Source: Phycisphaerae bacterium
GTDB taxonomy: Bacteria; Planctomycetota; Phycisphaerae; SM23-33
Reading direction: 5' to 3'
Assembly (NCBI GenBank): GCA_030745875.1
Contig: JASLNT010000039.1
Coordinates: forward strand, 20,992 to 84,991
Length of the DNA: 64,000 nt
In this document: positions 1-7,227 of the stretch, piece after piece
Layout: every line of letters begins with the position of its first letter
Position numbering within the stretch: position 1 is the first letter of the stretch
Notes under the pieces: generated by a model
Database searches by the model: none
Told to the model about the DNA's origin: nothing
Seen by the model: only the letters and a program-made list of their open reading frames with translations
Translations under genes and position numbers: made by a program

Positions 1-310
1 CGCCAGACAGGGACCGAACAGTCAACGCAGTCAGAATGCCTCCAAGCAAGATGAAGCTGACGGCGGTGCTTGGCGCCATGGGGATGTATCCCTTGCGAAC
101 GCTGCCCAGCAACCCCAGGCCGGGCACGTAACCCATTAGTCCCAACAGGGCAATTACTATAGCTCCGACGGCGGCGAAAACCGAGAGGCGCATTCGGAAA
201 ACGCCCCGGGCTTGATTCTGATCGGATAGCGCCCGGGTAGGGTCATGTTTCGAGAAGGGACCTCCCCCGGTCTCATGCGGGCCGCGTTCGACATCACGTT
301 GCTGTTTCAT
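1..310 (-). CDS. Membrane sensor protein, N-terminal fragment (cut by window edge)
   Basis: An open frame reads leftward off the window from an ATG at 310, with AGAGG seven bases upstream; it has no stop in the window, which is why the ORF track misses it. About 103 residues are visible. The first 40 are polar and cytoplasmic-looking. A hydrophobic segment follows (AAVGAIVIALLGLMGYVPGL), then a motif like PMAPSTAVSFILLGG and a second hydrophobic segment. The APsTAvsFiLLG pattern is typical of the membrane-embedded N-terminus of sensory histidine kinases and GGDEF/PAS proteins; assignment to that class is inference. The catalytic part lies outside the window. It is transcribed away from the sigma factor gene. 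Confidence 0.6.
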   Translation of the reverse strand, partial: MKQQRDVERGPHETGGGPFSKHDPTRALSDQNQARGVFRMRLSVFAAVGAIVIALLGLMGYVPGLGLLGSVRKGYIPMAPSTAVSFILLGGILTALTVRSLSG

Positions 311-626
311 GTTCAACCTCTTCGAGGGATGGTACACGCAGCAAACAGATCCGGACTGATGAGCAAGGTGCGCCCGGATGTATCACCAGGCGACTCACAG
401 CACAGTACAGTATAGTGTCCGCCGCTTGGTGTCTATCAGGATATTGCAGTTTTTCAACCACAGTTCCGTATCGACGACTGTCGGTGATTTGTACGGTGTG
501 TCTACGGGGATTGCTCGGGTGGGGGATTGTCCGGATTCATGCCATTGACCGCGTCGGCCATACTCGTCAAGAACTTCCTAATAATTGTTTGACAAAGATG
601 CACAGATAGCCTAGTTCTTATGTTCT

Positions 627-652
627 CGATCCGATCCTTCGCGATCGGATCG
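627..652. repeat. Perfect 10-bp inverted repeat, 6-base loop
   Basis: CGATCCGATC is followed by CTTCGC and then GATCGGATCG, an exact inverted repeat. It lies eight bases from a second, longer hairpin. Function is unknown; it could be part of a double terminator for minus-strand transcription or a structured RNA. Confidence 0.75.
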
Positions 653-692
653 AAAACAAGGAAGGCTTGGTCCCCCCCCCGCCAAGCCTTCC
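651..692 (-). terminator. Candidate rho-independent terminator (minus strand) with poly-C/G loop
   Basis: GGAAGGCTTGG and CCAAGCCTTCC form a perfect 11-bp stem around an 11-base loop that is almost pure C on the plus strand. Read on the minus strand the stem is followed directly by TTGTTTT, as expected of an intrinsic terminator. No recognisable gene lies upstream of it on that strand, so what it terminates is unclear. Confidence 0.55.
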
Positions 693-1045
693 GCTTTGCG
701 CTCACTCGGACACCATGCCCTAGTTACGATCCGTGTTCGACTTCTTCCACCCGATATGCAGCATGCGCGACGGTGAGCAATTCGAGAATCTACGGAACGG
801 GTCGGTGGACTGATGCTCGGAAAAGCGAGAATTGCCCTCACCAGCTGTACGCAGTGACGCCGTTTCGGTTCCATTCAGGTCCAGGCGGCCGTGCTCCTCC
901 GAAGCATGATAGATCGCCTTCGATTGCATATTGGATTCCCATATCCAAGTACACGACTAGCACCTTGGCGCCTGCCCCTGTTTACAGAGATTGCTTGTGA
1001 ACAGACGACAGGCGGTTTTTGTATTCCGGAGTTTCAGAATTAGCT

Positions 1046-1073
1046 TTGCAGAAAGCCAACACTAGCTTATCAT
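1046..1073 (+). promoter_or_regulatory. Candidate promoter for the ECF sigma gene
   Basis: TTGCAG and TATCAT are separated by 16 bases and lie about 55 bases before the start of the sigma factor gene. Downstream (1091-1107) GTATA and TATAC form a short inverted repeat that could be a binding site. These are pattern matches only; planctomycete promoters are poorly defined. Confidence 0.35.
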
Positions 1074-1127
1074 TACTAGACTTACAGATCGTATAGGCCC
1101 TGTATACTCGGCTTGAAAGGACATATC

Positions 1128-1901
1128 GTGGCTCCCGGCGACAGGACAAGCATGGGCGGGCAGAACCGCCGCTTTGAGACAACGCACTGGACCGAGATAT
1201 TCTCCGCTCGCACACTTGATCAGGCCCGACATCGGGAGGCGATTGGAGTAGTCCTGGCCAGATACTGGAAGCCGATGTACTGCTATATCCGCCGCAAAGG
1301 CTATAACAACGAAGAGGCAAAGGATATAGTACAGGGCTTCTGTCAGAAGATCGTTCTGGACCGCAGCCTTATACAGCAGGCGGACCCTGAGAGGGGGCGA
1401 TTCCGCACATTCCTTCTGGTATCGCTAAGCCGCTATGCTCTAAACATTCAGCGAGACGGCGCAACCCTTAGGAGATCGCCCACCGGAGCCATGTTCACTC
1501 TGGACGATTCCGCCTCGATGGACATGCCTGAATTGTCTCAAGAACTGACGCCGGATGAGGCGTTCAACTATGCTTGGGCTTCCAAACTCCTCGATGACGT
1601 GCTCGCCGCTGTTGAAACCGAATGTCGCGACAGCGGCAAGGATGTCCACTGGGAGGTTTTTAGTGATCGAACGGTGACGCCGCTGCTAGAGAATACAAAG
1701 CCGCCCCCTCTCTCGGAGCTCTGTGAGAGACATAGCATCCTCGATGAGACGAAGGCCTCCAACATGATTGTTACCGTCAAGCGCCGCTTCCGGGCCGAAC
1801 TCGCCCGGCAGGTTCGACTTGCCGTATCCTCCGACGCCGATGTAGATATGGAAATTGCCGACTTGATGAAAATCCTTTCACGCTACGGCGCAAGATTGTA
1901 G
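1128..1901 (+). CDS. ECF-type RNA polymerase sigma factor (planctomycete FETTHW group)
   Basis: This 257-residue protein probably directs RNA polymerase to a specific promoter set. It begins with the RFETTHWTEIFSAR signature, then a region-2-like segment (YWKPMYCYIRRKGYNNEEA, DIVQGFCQKIV, ADPERGRFRTFLLVSL) as in the ECF-like sigma proteins of planctomycetes and related phyla. The C-terminus, where region 4 should lie, is less conserved. The track starts at TTG 1113; GTG 1128 has AAAGGA six bases upstream and is preferred. No classical anti-sigma gene is adjacent. The gene downstream is a conserved-looking partner, and a Ser/Thr kinase with a zinc-finger-like N-terminus lies 5 kb away. Planctomycete ECF groups are often linked to Ser/Thr kinases, so the kinase is a plausible controller (inference). 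Confidence 0.82.
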   Translation: MAPGDRTSMGGQNRRFETTHWTEIFSARTLDQARHREAIGVVLARYWKPMYCYIRRKGYNNEEAKDIVQGFCQKIVLDRSLIQQADPERGRFRTFLLVSLSRYALNIQRDGATLRRSPTGAMFTLDDSASMDMPELSQELTPDEAFNYAWASKLLDDVLAAVETECRDSGKDVHWEVFSDRTVTPLLENTKPPPLSELCERHSILDETKASNMIVTVKRRFRAELARQVRLAVSSDADVDMEIADLMKILSRYGARL

Positions 1902-2027
1902 CCAAAAGCGTGTATATACGTATGTAACATGGAGGCGGGCGGACACGCCGAACTGTATGAAAACAGCTCGTCGCTGAATGGCGTACGGCATATTCAATCT
2001 CCTGATCTCTGGTTCTGGAGCAACACT

Positions 2028-2555
2028 GTGGCAACGAAATCAACATTTGGGCTATGTCCAAAGCTACTTGTGACACTGCTGGACGCTGGCTCGGACGGTG
2101 AGGACAACTGCAGTCAGTTGCCTGCACCTCAGGCCGCCGCGGAGCTCATGCGGCGGCGCCTGGTCAGCCCGCTGCAGATCACGGAACGCTGTGTCGATTC
2201 ACTACCCGACGTTCTGGACAGATCTTGCCCGGAGATGCTGTCCATAAAAGGTTGCCCACTTGGTGAGATACTGCTGGATCCCAACACTCCGCTGGCGATC
2301 CTTGAGACGCTTAAGCAGTATGGTAAGGGTCTCGCAGCTCGATGGGACGAGGGCTCCGAACATGTAGCGGCTGTCACAATCTACTTCGCCGCCATTGCCG
2401 CCGCCCTGGGTTCCCACCGTTGTAAGATTACTACTCGGTCCTACGGGGAACTGGCCGATTCGCTACGGTTGTTGATGGCTGATCGATGGACAACACCTGA
2501 ACTAGCAGGGTTATTCGATACCGCCCGAACACTATGTGAGGCGGAAGAACGATGA
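2028..2555 (+). CDS. Uncharacterised protein encoded next to the sigma factor
   Basis: About 175 residues, function unknown. I chose GTG 2028 because GGAG lies seven bases upstream; the track start at 1929 adds 33 residues of unconvincing sequence. The C-terminal half has a soluble helical look, with blocks LGEILLDPNTPLAILETLK, YGKGLAARWDEGSEHVAA and VTIYFAAIAAALGSHRCKI. As I recall, proteins with a similar 'YfAAIAAAL' block occur near planctomycete sigma factors, but I cannot name a family. It follows the sigma gene by 126 bases in the same direction and overlaps a possible 50-codon ORF by ATGA. A role in sigma control is possible but unsupported. Confidence 0.65.
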   Translation: MATKSTFGLCPKLLVTLLDAGSDGEDNCSQLPAPQAAAELMRRRLVSPLQITERCVDSLPDVLDRSCPEMLSIKGCPLGEILLDPNTPLAILETLKQYGKGLAARWDEGSEHVAAVTIYFAAIAAALGSHRCKITTRSYGELADSLRLLMADRWTTPELAGLFDTARTLCEAEER

Positions 2556-2704
2556 ATATGTTGGACGCCGACGCGGCTATGATGCTGTTGTCGCCTCAGC
2601 AACGATATTCAAAAACACTACCGCGTGGGGCTCTGCGGGGGGGAGCCCCATGTGGGGGGGGCGATCAGGACGGTGCAATACAACAAATCTTGATAGAGTA
2701 TTAG
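2552..2704 (+). CDS. Possible 50-residue small protein, ATGA-coupled
   Basis: This ORF is too short for the track. It begins at an ATG overlapping the stop of the preceding gene (ATGA), with GGAAGA a few bases upstream, and ends with TAG. The predicted peptide starts MNMLDADAAMMLL, has a Gly/Arg/Cys stretch (PRGALRGGAPCGGGDQDG) and ends IQQILIEY. The glycine stretch is encoded by G-runs that also form a hairpin, so the reading frame may be a by-product of a structured RNA. The coupling is the only real support. It may be an unrecognised small protein of this sigma locus. Confidence 0.3.
   Translation: MNMLDADAAMMLLSPQQRYSKTLPRGALRGGAPCGGGDQDGAIQQILIEY
2626..2661 (+). promoter_or_regulatory. 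G-rich hairpin / possible G-quadruplex before the glycosyltransferases
   Basis: TGGGGCTC and GAGCCCCA pair perfectly (8 bp) around a G-rich 9-base loop, and a further run of eight Gs follows at 2654-2661. The runs of 4, 6-7 and 8 Gs could instead form a quadruplex in RNA or DNA. It lies about 170 bases before the first glycosyltransferase. There is no T-tract, so it is not a standard terminator; attenuation or translational control is a guess. Confidence 0.4.
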
Positions 2705-2830
2705 CATATCATCTAAACGCACGATGCAGCTTTAAAGGCAACCATGAGCGGGGGGTTGCTATAAGAAGAGAAAAGGTTTAAGTTTTGATTCGTTGGGGGT
2801 TCGTTTAACCAGGCTGAGAGGACGGTATTG

Positions 2831-4594
2831 ATGAATCTCAAACGCTATCATCCTGACATTACTCGTATTGCAGAATCGCCTTGCGACTATCCCAAGAGTC
2901 AATTTTCCGGCGCCGGCATCGTCATATGCGCCGGTGGGCGAACGTATTTTACGTGTGCTTGGGTCTTGGTAAACCTGCTCCGCCGTCTGGGCTGTAGGCT
3001 TCCCATAGAAGTCTGGTATCGCGGTCCTCACGAAATGAGCGACGTTATGCGACGGACAATTGAATCCGTTGCAGACGTCCATTGCATGAATGCCGCCGAA
3101 CAGGGCGATCGCCGCCAGCTGGACGGCTGGGAGGTCAAACCCTACGCTATTGCTCACAGTAGATTCGAGGAGGTGCTGTTCCTGGACTGCGACAATGTGC
3201 CCACGCGCGATCCCTCTTGGCTTTTCGAAGAAGACGCATACCGCCGCTTCGGCGCCGTGTTCTGGCCTGATCGTTGGATGGGTGAAGGTGATCCGGACAG
3301 CTGTCGCACAATCTGGCCCCAGGCATGGGAGGCCTGCGGCGTCGCGAAACGCGACGAGCCGGAGTTCGAGTCCGGCCAGATGGTAATCCACAAGCGCCGC
3401 TGCTGGCGAGCGCTCCAACTGACCATGTTCTTCAACAAACATTCCGACTTCTTCTATCGATGGCTTCTGGGCGACAAGGACACATTCCATATGGCCTGGC
3501 GCCGTATCGGCCAGCCATACGGAATGCCGATGTTCCATCCAATGCAGGACTCGAAAAATGGTCCGGTGCTGTACCAGCATGACTTCCAGGGGCGTCGCTT
3601 CCTGCAACATCGCAACCAGGACAAATGGAATTACGATGGAGACAATCTCCGGATACCGGCTTTTGCGCATGAAGAGGTCTGCCTGGAATTCCTGCATCGC
3701 CTCCGACAGCGTTGGGACGGTGTGGTGCGTCGATATCCGGATGATTACACCGATATCGAGCAAGACGCTGTCCAGCGGATAGCCGGCCATCGCCTCTTTC
3801 AATATGCTGGCGGTGGTAATTGCCTTCGCCTGATCGAAATGAAGCCAAACTTCAAGGTCGGCTTGGGAAAAAGCCGCTGGGAGACGGCTTGGGACGTTGA
3901 GCAACGCAGCCGGGGAGTCAGCCTTACCTTACACAACGGCAACCGCAAGATGTGCATACTTGACCAGAGTGGACAGGCGACCTGGCGGGGCCGATGCCTG
4001 CATTTTGAGAAATCGCCTATCACAATCGAACCAATCAAACACCTGCCCCCGAAACAACGAACTGTCGCCGAAGAAATCAGAACACTGCTCGGGGAATCTC
4101 CCGCATCCGGCGGGAATGAAATCAAACGCATCGCAGCCGCTGGCCCGTTCCTGTATCGCCGGATCGGTCACGACCGCCGACCAATGGAATTATCTAGCGA
4201 TCACACAATCACCCGTGGTGCAGGCGGTCTTGAGCGATGGTGGTTCCTCAATACTTCCACGGCACCGTTCAAACTTCAAGTTTGGGGAGAGTCAGGGCTT
4301 ACATGCGATCTTGAGCGTCACACAGATGGGATATGGAGGGGCAACTGGCGCATGCACGAGAAAATGCCTGTGGAATTGATCCCCGCGGCCCAAGCGTCAG
4401 TCGTTGAAGATTCAATCCTCAACAAGGCAGTCTCGGACGACACGAGTGATGCGACTCTGGAACCGTACTATGGCGCAAGCTCGATTGTAACAGCCAATGG
4501 CGCCAACGCTTCCTATTACGGCGACGTCTCCAACTTATCGAATGACAGCCAACACGCTTCCGATTACTATGGAAGCAGTTCTGGTCCGACATAG
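2831..4594 (+). CDS. Glycosyltransferase, MNN1/GT71-like, with duplicated C-terminal module
   Basis: A 587-residue putative GT-A sugar transferase. Residues about 25-300 resemble MNN1-type alpha-mannosyltransferases: GAGIVICAGGRTYFTCAWV, GCRLPIEVWYRG, GWEVKPYAI, and the DXD-like LFLDCDNVPTRDP near residue 118, which would bind the metal and nucleotide sugar. The rest is unusual. Two related segments (GQATWRGRCLHFEKSPITIEPI and DGIWRGNWRMHEKMPVELIPA) look like a duplicated beta-rich module, and the tail has three YYG repeats. There is no signal peptide or membrane segment, so it probably works in the cytoplasm. ATG 2831 is preceded by AGAGG at eight bases. It is first of four same-strand transferase genes. 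Donor and acceptor sugars cannot be read from the sequence. Confidence 0.7.
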   Translation: MNLKRYHPDITRIAESPCDYPKSQFSGAGIVICAGGRTYFTCAWVLVNLLRRLGCRLPIEVWYRGPHEMSDVMRRTIESVADVHCMNAAEQGDRRQLDGWEVKPYAIAHSRFEEVLFLDCDNVPTRDPSWLFEEDAYRRFGAVFWPDRWMGEGDPDSCRTIWPQAWEACGVAKRDEPEFESGQMVIHKRRCWRALQLTMFFNKHSDFFYRWLLGDKDTFHMAWRRIGQPYGMPMFHPMQDSKNGPVLYQHDFQGRRFLQHRNQDKWNYDGDNLRIPAFAHEEVCLEFLHRLRQRWDGVVRRYPDDYTDIEQDAVQRIAGHRLFQYAGGGNCLRLIEMKPNFKVGLGKSRWETAWDVEQRSRGVSLTLHNGNRKMCILDQSGQATWRGRCLHFEKSPITIEPIKHLPPKQRTVAEEIRTLLGESPASGGNEIKRIAAAGPFLYRRIGHDRRPMELSSDHTITRGAGGLERWWFLNTSTAPFKLQVWGESGLTCDLERHTDGIWRGNWRMHEKMPVELIPAAQASVVEDSILNKAVSDDTSDATLEPYYGASSIVTANGANASYYGDVSNLSNDSQHASDYYGSSSGPT

Positions 4595-4651
4595 TCCGCT
4601 GCTTCACAGTGTAAGGGAGGCCGATTTGTAGTCGGATTGGGAGCATTTTCT

Positions 4652-5413
4652 ATGGATGTTACGAAACTTGTCTTGGCAATCATGACAGTGGATCGCGATC
4701 CGCAGTACGTACACCAGACGCTCGCAAGTCTGTTCGCGGCTGACCCCCTGATCCACGAGATGTCGTCCATACACCTTATGATTGACGCGAGCGACGCCGA
4801 TTACTTGCGGGACTATCGTCATCACCAGAGGCTCTCGTTCCATCCTCTCAGGCAAGCGGAACAGGACCGGATCGCTGATTGGTCTCGCCACCGAAGATTC
4901 TGCCGCAACTACGTCCGCTGCCTGAGCCTGCCGATTCCCGAAGGCGGAGGCATCTGCGTCTGCGAAGACGACGTTGTCTTTCGTGACATGTTCGTCCAAC
5001 GCCTTCTGACGACGGTGGATGAACTGGAGTCGCATACGGAAGCATCCGATTACTGTCTGGCTCTCTTTACCGACTGCGATTTGGAGCAGGACGCATCCTT
5101 CTACCGCGGACTCTACTTCTGCAGTTATGCCTGGTCTTTCCGGGGAACGCAGTGCATGTATTATCCGCGCGGCGTGGCCGAGGATATCAGAGGGTATCTC
5201 CAAGAGCACGGAGTGGACAGGACCGATGACTGCGGCGATCTGCTGATCGGCAAACTGTATGCCGACAGGATGTACGCCAGCCCACGTTCTCTAGTGAACC
5301 ACATCGGGGACGTATCAACGGGCTTGGGAGGCATGCCGCCATCGCCGACTTTTCACCGACCATACGTGCCGATCAGCCGTGACCAGTGGGGCAGTGCATC
5401 TGAATCCATTTAA
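4652..5413 (+). CDS. Putative glycosyltransferase (GT-A, EDD motif)
   Basis: A 253-residue soluble protein. The start LVLAIMTVDRDPQYVHQTLASL has the beta-strand/helix pattern of a GT-A nucleotide-sugar fold, and GGGICVCEDDVVFRDMFVQR near residue 104 supplies an acidic DXD-like motif, as in GT2 or GT25 type enzymes. WSRHRRFCRNYVRCL before it resembles the helix that precedes this motif in GT25-like proteins. ATG 4652 with GGGAG eight bases upstream is preferred over the track TTG at 4637. It sits 57 bases after the GT71-like gene and 12 bases before the next, so co-transcription is likely. Substrate is unknown. Confidence 0.65.
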   Translation: MDVTKLVLAIMTVDRDPQYVHQTLASLFAADPLIHEMSSIHLMIDASDADYLRDYRHHQRLSFHPLRQAEQDRIADWSRHRRFCRNYVRCLSLPIPEGGGICVCEDDVVFRDMFVQRLLTTVDELESHTEASDYCLALFTDCDLEQDASFYRGLYFCSYAWSFRGTQCMYYPRGVAEDIRGYLQEHGVDRTDDCGDLLIGKLYADRMYASPRSLVNHIGDVSTGLGGMPPSPTFHRPYVPISRDQWGSASESI

Positions 5414-5425
5414 CGAGAACGTGTG

Positions 5426-6106
5426 ATGCAACTCATACCAAGAGTGTTTCATCAGATATGGGTCGGGCCTGAGCCATTGCCTGCGACAGCGAAGGACTAC
5501 GCAGCCTCATGGCAAGAGCAACATCCCGACTGGGATATGGAACTGTGGACAGATCAGAACCTGCCTCAGGGGCAGCTCAACCGGGATATCTACGAACACA
5601 CGGAAAAGCCGTCACAGAGGGCGGACATTCTGGCGTACGAGGTGCTGAACCAGTTTGGCGGCGTGTACATCGACATCGACTACGAATGTCTCCGGAACAT
5701 CGAGCCTCTACTGGAGGATGTATCGTATTTCCACGGCGAGGAACTCCCCGGACGCCCGGCCTTGGGCATCCTTGGAAGTGTGGCGGGGCATCCCTTCTTG
5801 CGCTCGTGCCAACTGAAGATTCGAGAACGCTGGCCTTGGCGAGCGGGCAAGATACTTGAGGAAACAGGTCCGGATTTCTACAACAGGGCCGTGCAAGCCT
5901 ATCTGGGCGAGCACACCCAAGTCCCATACGTTGATTCGCTTTCGGGCAGACAAGCTGGAAGCAAGCTTGCACCCGCTTGCCGATTACCGTTGCATGCGTT
6001 CCGGACGTGGGTTCTGTATCCGTACTACCTTGGCGAAACGTGGGAGCCCCAAGATCATCCGGATGCGTACGCCGTTCATCATTGGCAGAAGAACTGGGAG
6101 TTTTGA
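5426..6106 (+). CDS. Glycosyltransferase, GT32 (OCH1/DXD sugar-binding type)
   Basis: A 226-residue protein with the full outline of the Gly_transf_sug (GT32) domain: IPRVFHQIWVGPEPLP at the start, PDWDMELWTDQNLP, the helix QRADILAYEVLNQFGG, and the metal/nucleotide-binding VYIDIDYECLRNIEPLL near residue 78. The C-terminal AVHHWQKNWEF matches the conserved His-x-W end of these enzymes. GT32 proteins transfer hexoses to glycans or lipids. ATG 5426 is the likely start; GTG codons lie immediately before it. It is tightly packed in the cassette, with three bases between its stop and the next start. A cytoplasmic role in building a surface glycan is inferred. Confidence 0.85.
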   Translation: MQLIPRVFHQIWVGPEPLPATAKDYAASWQEQHPDWDMELWTDQNLPQGQLNRDIYEHTEKPSQRADILAYEVLNQFGGVYIDIDYECLRNIEPLLEDVSYFHGEELPGRPALGILGSVAGHPFLRSCQLKIRERWPWRAGKILEETGPDFYNRAVQAYLGEHTQVPYVDSLSGRQAGSKLAPACRLPLHAFRTWVLYPYYLGETWEPQDHPDAYAVHHWQKNWEF

Positions 6107-6109
6107 TCC

Positions 6110-7192
6110 ATGGCGACACAGGCATGGCGGGATGGGACAGGCGACATAGACAAGCAATTCAAGTGTCACGAGATGTCGGCTGATCCGCCAAAGGTGCTGA
6201 TGATCACCAACGTTCAGCAGTTGGCCCGGCGTATGGACAAGAGCGTGTACTACCGCAGTCGCGCGCTGTCAGGCCACAGGAACGTGACCGTTACCGGACC
6301 TGGGTGCGACGCGTTTCACAGAGGCATGCCAGTGCAGGATCTGTTGAATCGATTTGGGCGTCCGGATTTTCTCATCCATGGTCTGGATCTCGGTGCAACG
6401 GGGGTACCTCTGGTCTCCGGTCTGGCGGATCTGGACATTCCAACGGCTATGGAGATTGAGGATCCGTGGGAAGCCCAAGAAGTCCGGCAGCGTTTCCTGC
6501 GGGAGAACTGCTTCGATTACACCTTCCACACCACGCGCCCGCTGGAGGCGGCATACCAAGAGGCATGCCCTAGTACTCGGTTCATCTGGACGCCGGTGGC
6601 GGTCCGCACTGACATCTTTCGAGACTATGGTATAGAGAAGACAAATGACATTCTATTCTACGGCGCAGTGCGTGACGCCTACCCTCTGCGTGTTAGACTG
6701 CTTCGGCTGCTCGAAGATATGGGCCGATCCGGCGGTTTGCGGGTGAAGATCATTCCGCATCCCGGATACTGGGACGATGGGTATGTGACTCAGGATGCGC
6801 ACTACGTTGGCGAGAAACTGGCCCAAGAGATCAACAGATCTTGGATTACCATCGCCACCGGCAGCGTATACGGCTGTCTGTTCGCCAAACACCTTGAGAC
6901 CGCGGCCGCCAAGTCATTTGTGGCCGGGAGCTTGCCCGATGCGATACGTCCCTTCTTTGGACGAGGATTCGCTGATCTCGACGCAAAAGAAGATGGCGAG
7001 ATCGTAGACAGGCTCCATGCATTACTGGGCGACAAGGATGAACTCACCGCTCGCACGGAGGAAGGATATCGGCGGATACGCGCCGACTTCTCTGTGGAGG
7101 CCTACAGCAGGAACATGGTTGATCTCATCGACCGTCTTGTCTCGACGGGCAAGCGGAGATCTGGAACGCCCGCCGCTGATGTTTCCAGTTGA
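6110..7192 (+). CDS. Glycosyltransferase, GT-B fold, CgeB-like
   Basis: A 360-residue protein. After about 25 variable residues, KVLMITNVQQLARRMDKSVYYR starts a first Rossmann-like half. The second half (ILFYGAVRDAYPLRVRLLRLL, VKIIPHPGY, SWITIATGSVYGCLFAKHLETAAAKSFVAG, FADLDAKEDGEIVDRLHALL) matches the CgeB / Glyco_trans_1_2 type of family-1-like transferases. KHLETAAAKSFV occupies the donor-binding position. ATG 6110 follows the GT32 stop by three bases; a second ATG at 6173 is possible. It is the last gene of the cassette and ends 35 bases from the convergent kinase. Donor and acceptor are unknown. Confidence 0.75.
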   Translation: MATQAWRDGTGDIDKQFKCHEMSADPPKVLMITNVQQLARRMDKSVYYRSRALSGHRNVTVTGPGCDAFHRGMPVQDLLNRFGRPDFLIHGLDLGATGVPLVSGLADLDIPTAMEIEDPWEAQEVRQRFLRENCFDYTFHTTRPLEAAYQEACPSTRFIWTPVAVRTDIFRDYGIEKTNDILFYGAVRDAYPLRVRLLRLLEDMGRSGGLRVKIIPHPGYWDDGYVTQDAHYVGEKLAQEINRSWITIATGSVYGCLFAKHLETAAAKSFVAGSLPDAIRPFFGRGFADLDAKEDGEIVDRLHALLGDKDELTARTEEGYRRIRADFSVEAYSRNMVDLIDRLVSTGKRRSGTPAADVSS

Positions 7193-7227
7193 TGCTTCTT
7201 GTCGCGTCGACCGCTGGAGAGACACTG

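Larger units (their letters stand above)
311..1127. other. Long gene-poor stretch with two strong hairpins and a sigma-gene promoter
   Basis: No convincing gene was found in these 817 bases. The listed ORFs overlap one another in several frames, lack good ribosome binding sites and resemble nothing I know. The stretch holds two adjacent perfect inverted repeats (627-692), and a promoter-like region just before the sigma factor gene. Minus-strand frames between about 700 and 960 could be decayed coding DNA, but I cannot assign them. Confidence 0.5.

Noticed and set aside
2552-2704. RiPP precursor reading of the 50-codon ORF
   Set aside because: No modifying enzyme, leader motif or peptidase nearby; the glycosyltransferases are of glycan type.
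2759-3904. 381-residue minus-strand ORF
   Set aside because: Antisense shadow of the GT71-like gene; composition follows the third codon positions of the real gene and nothing in it is recognisable.
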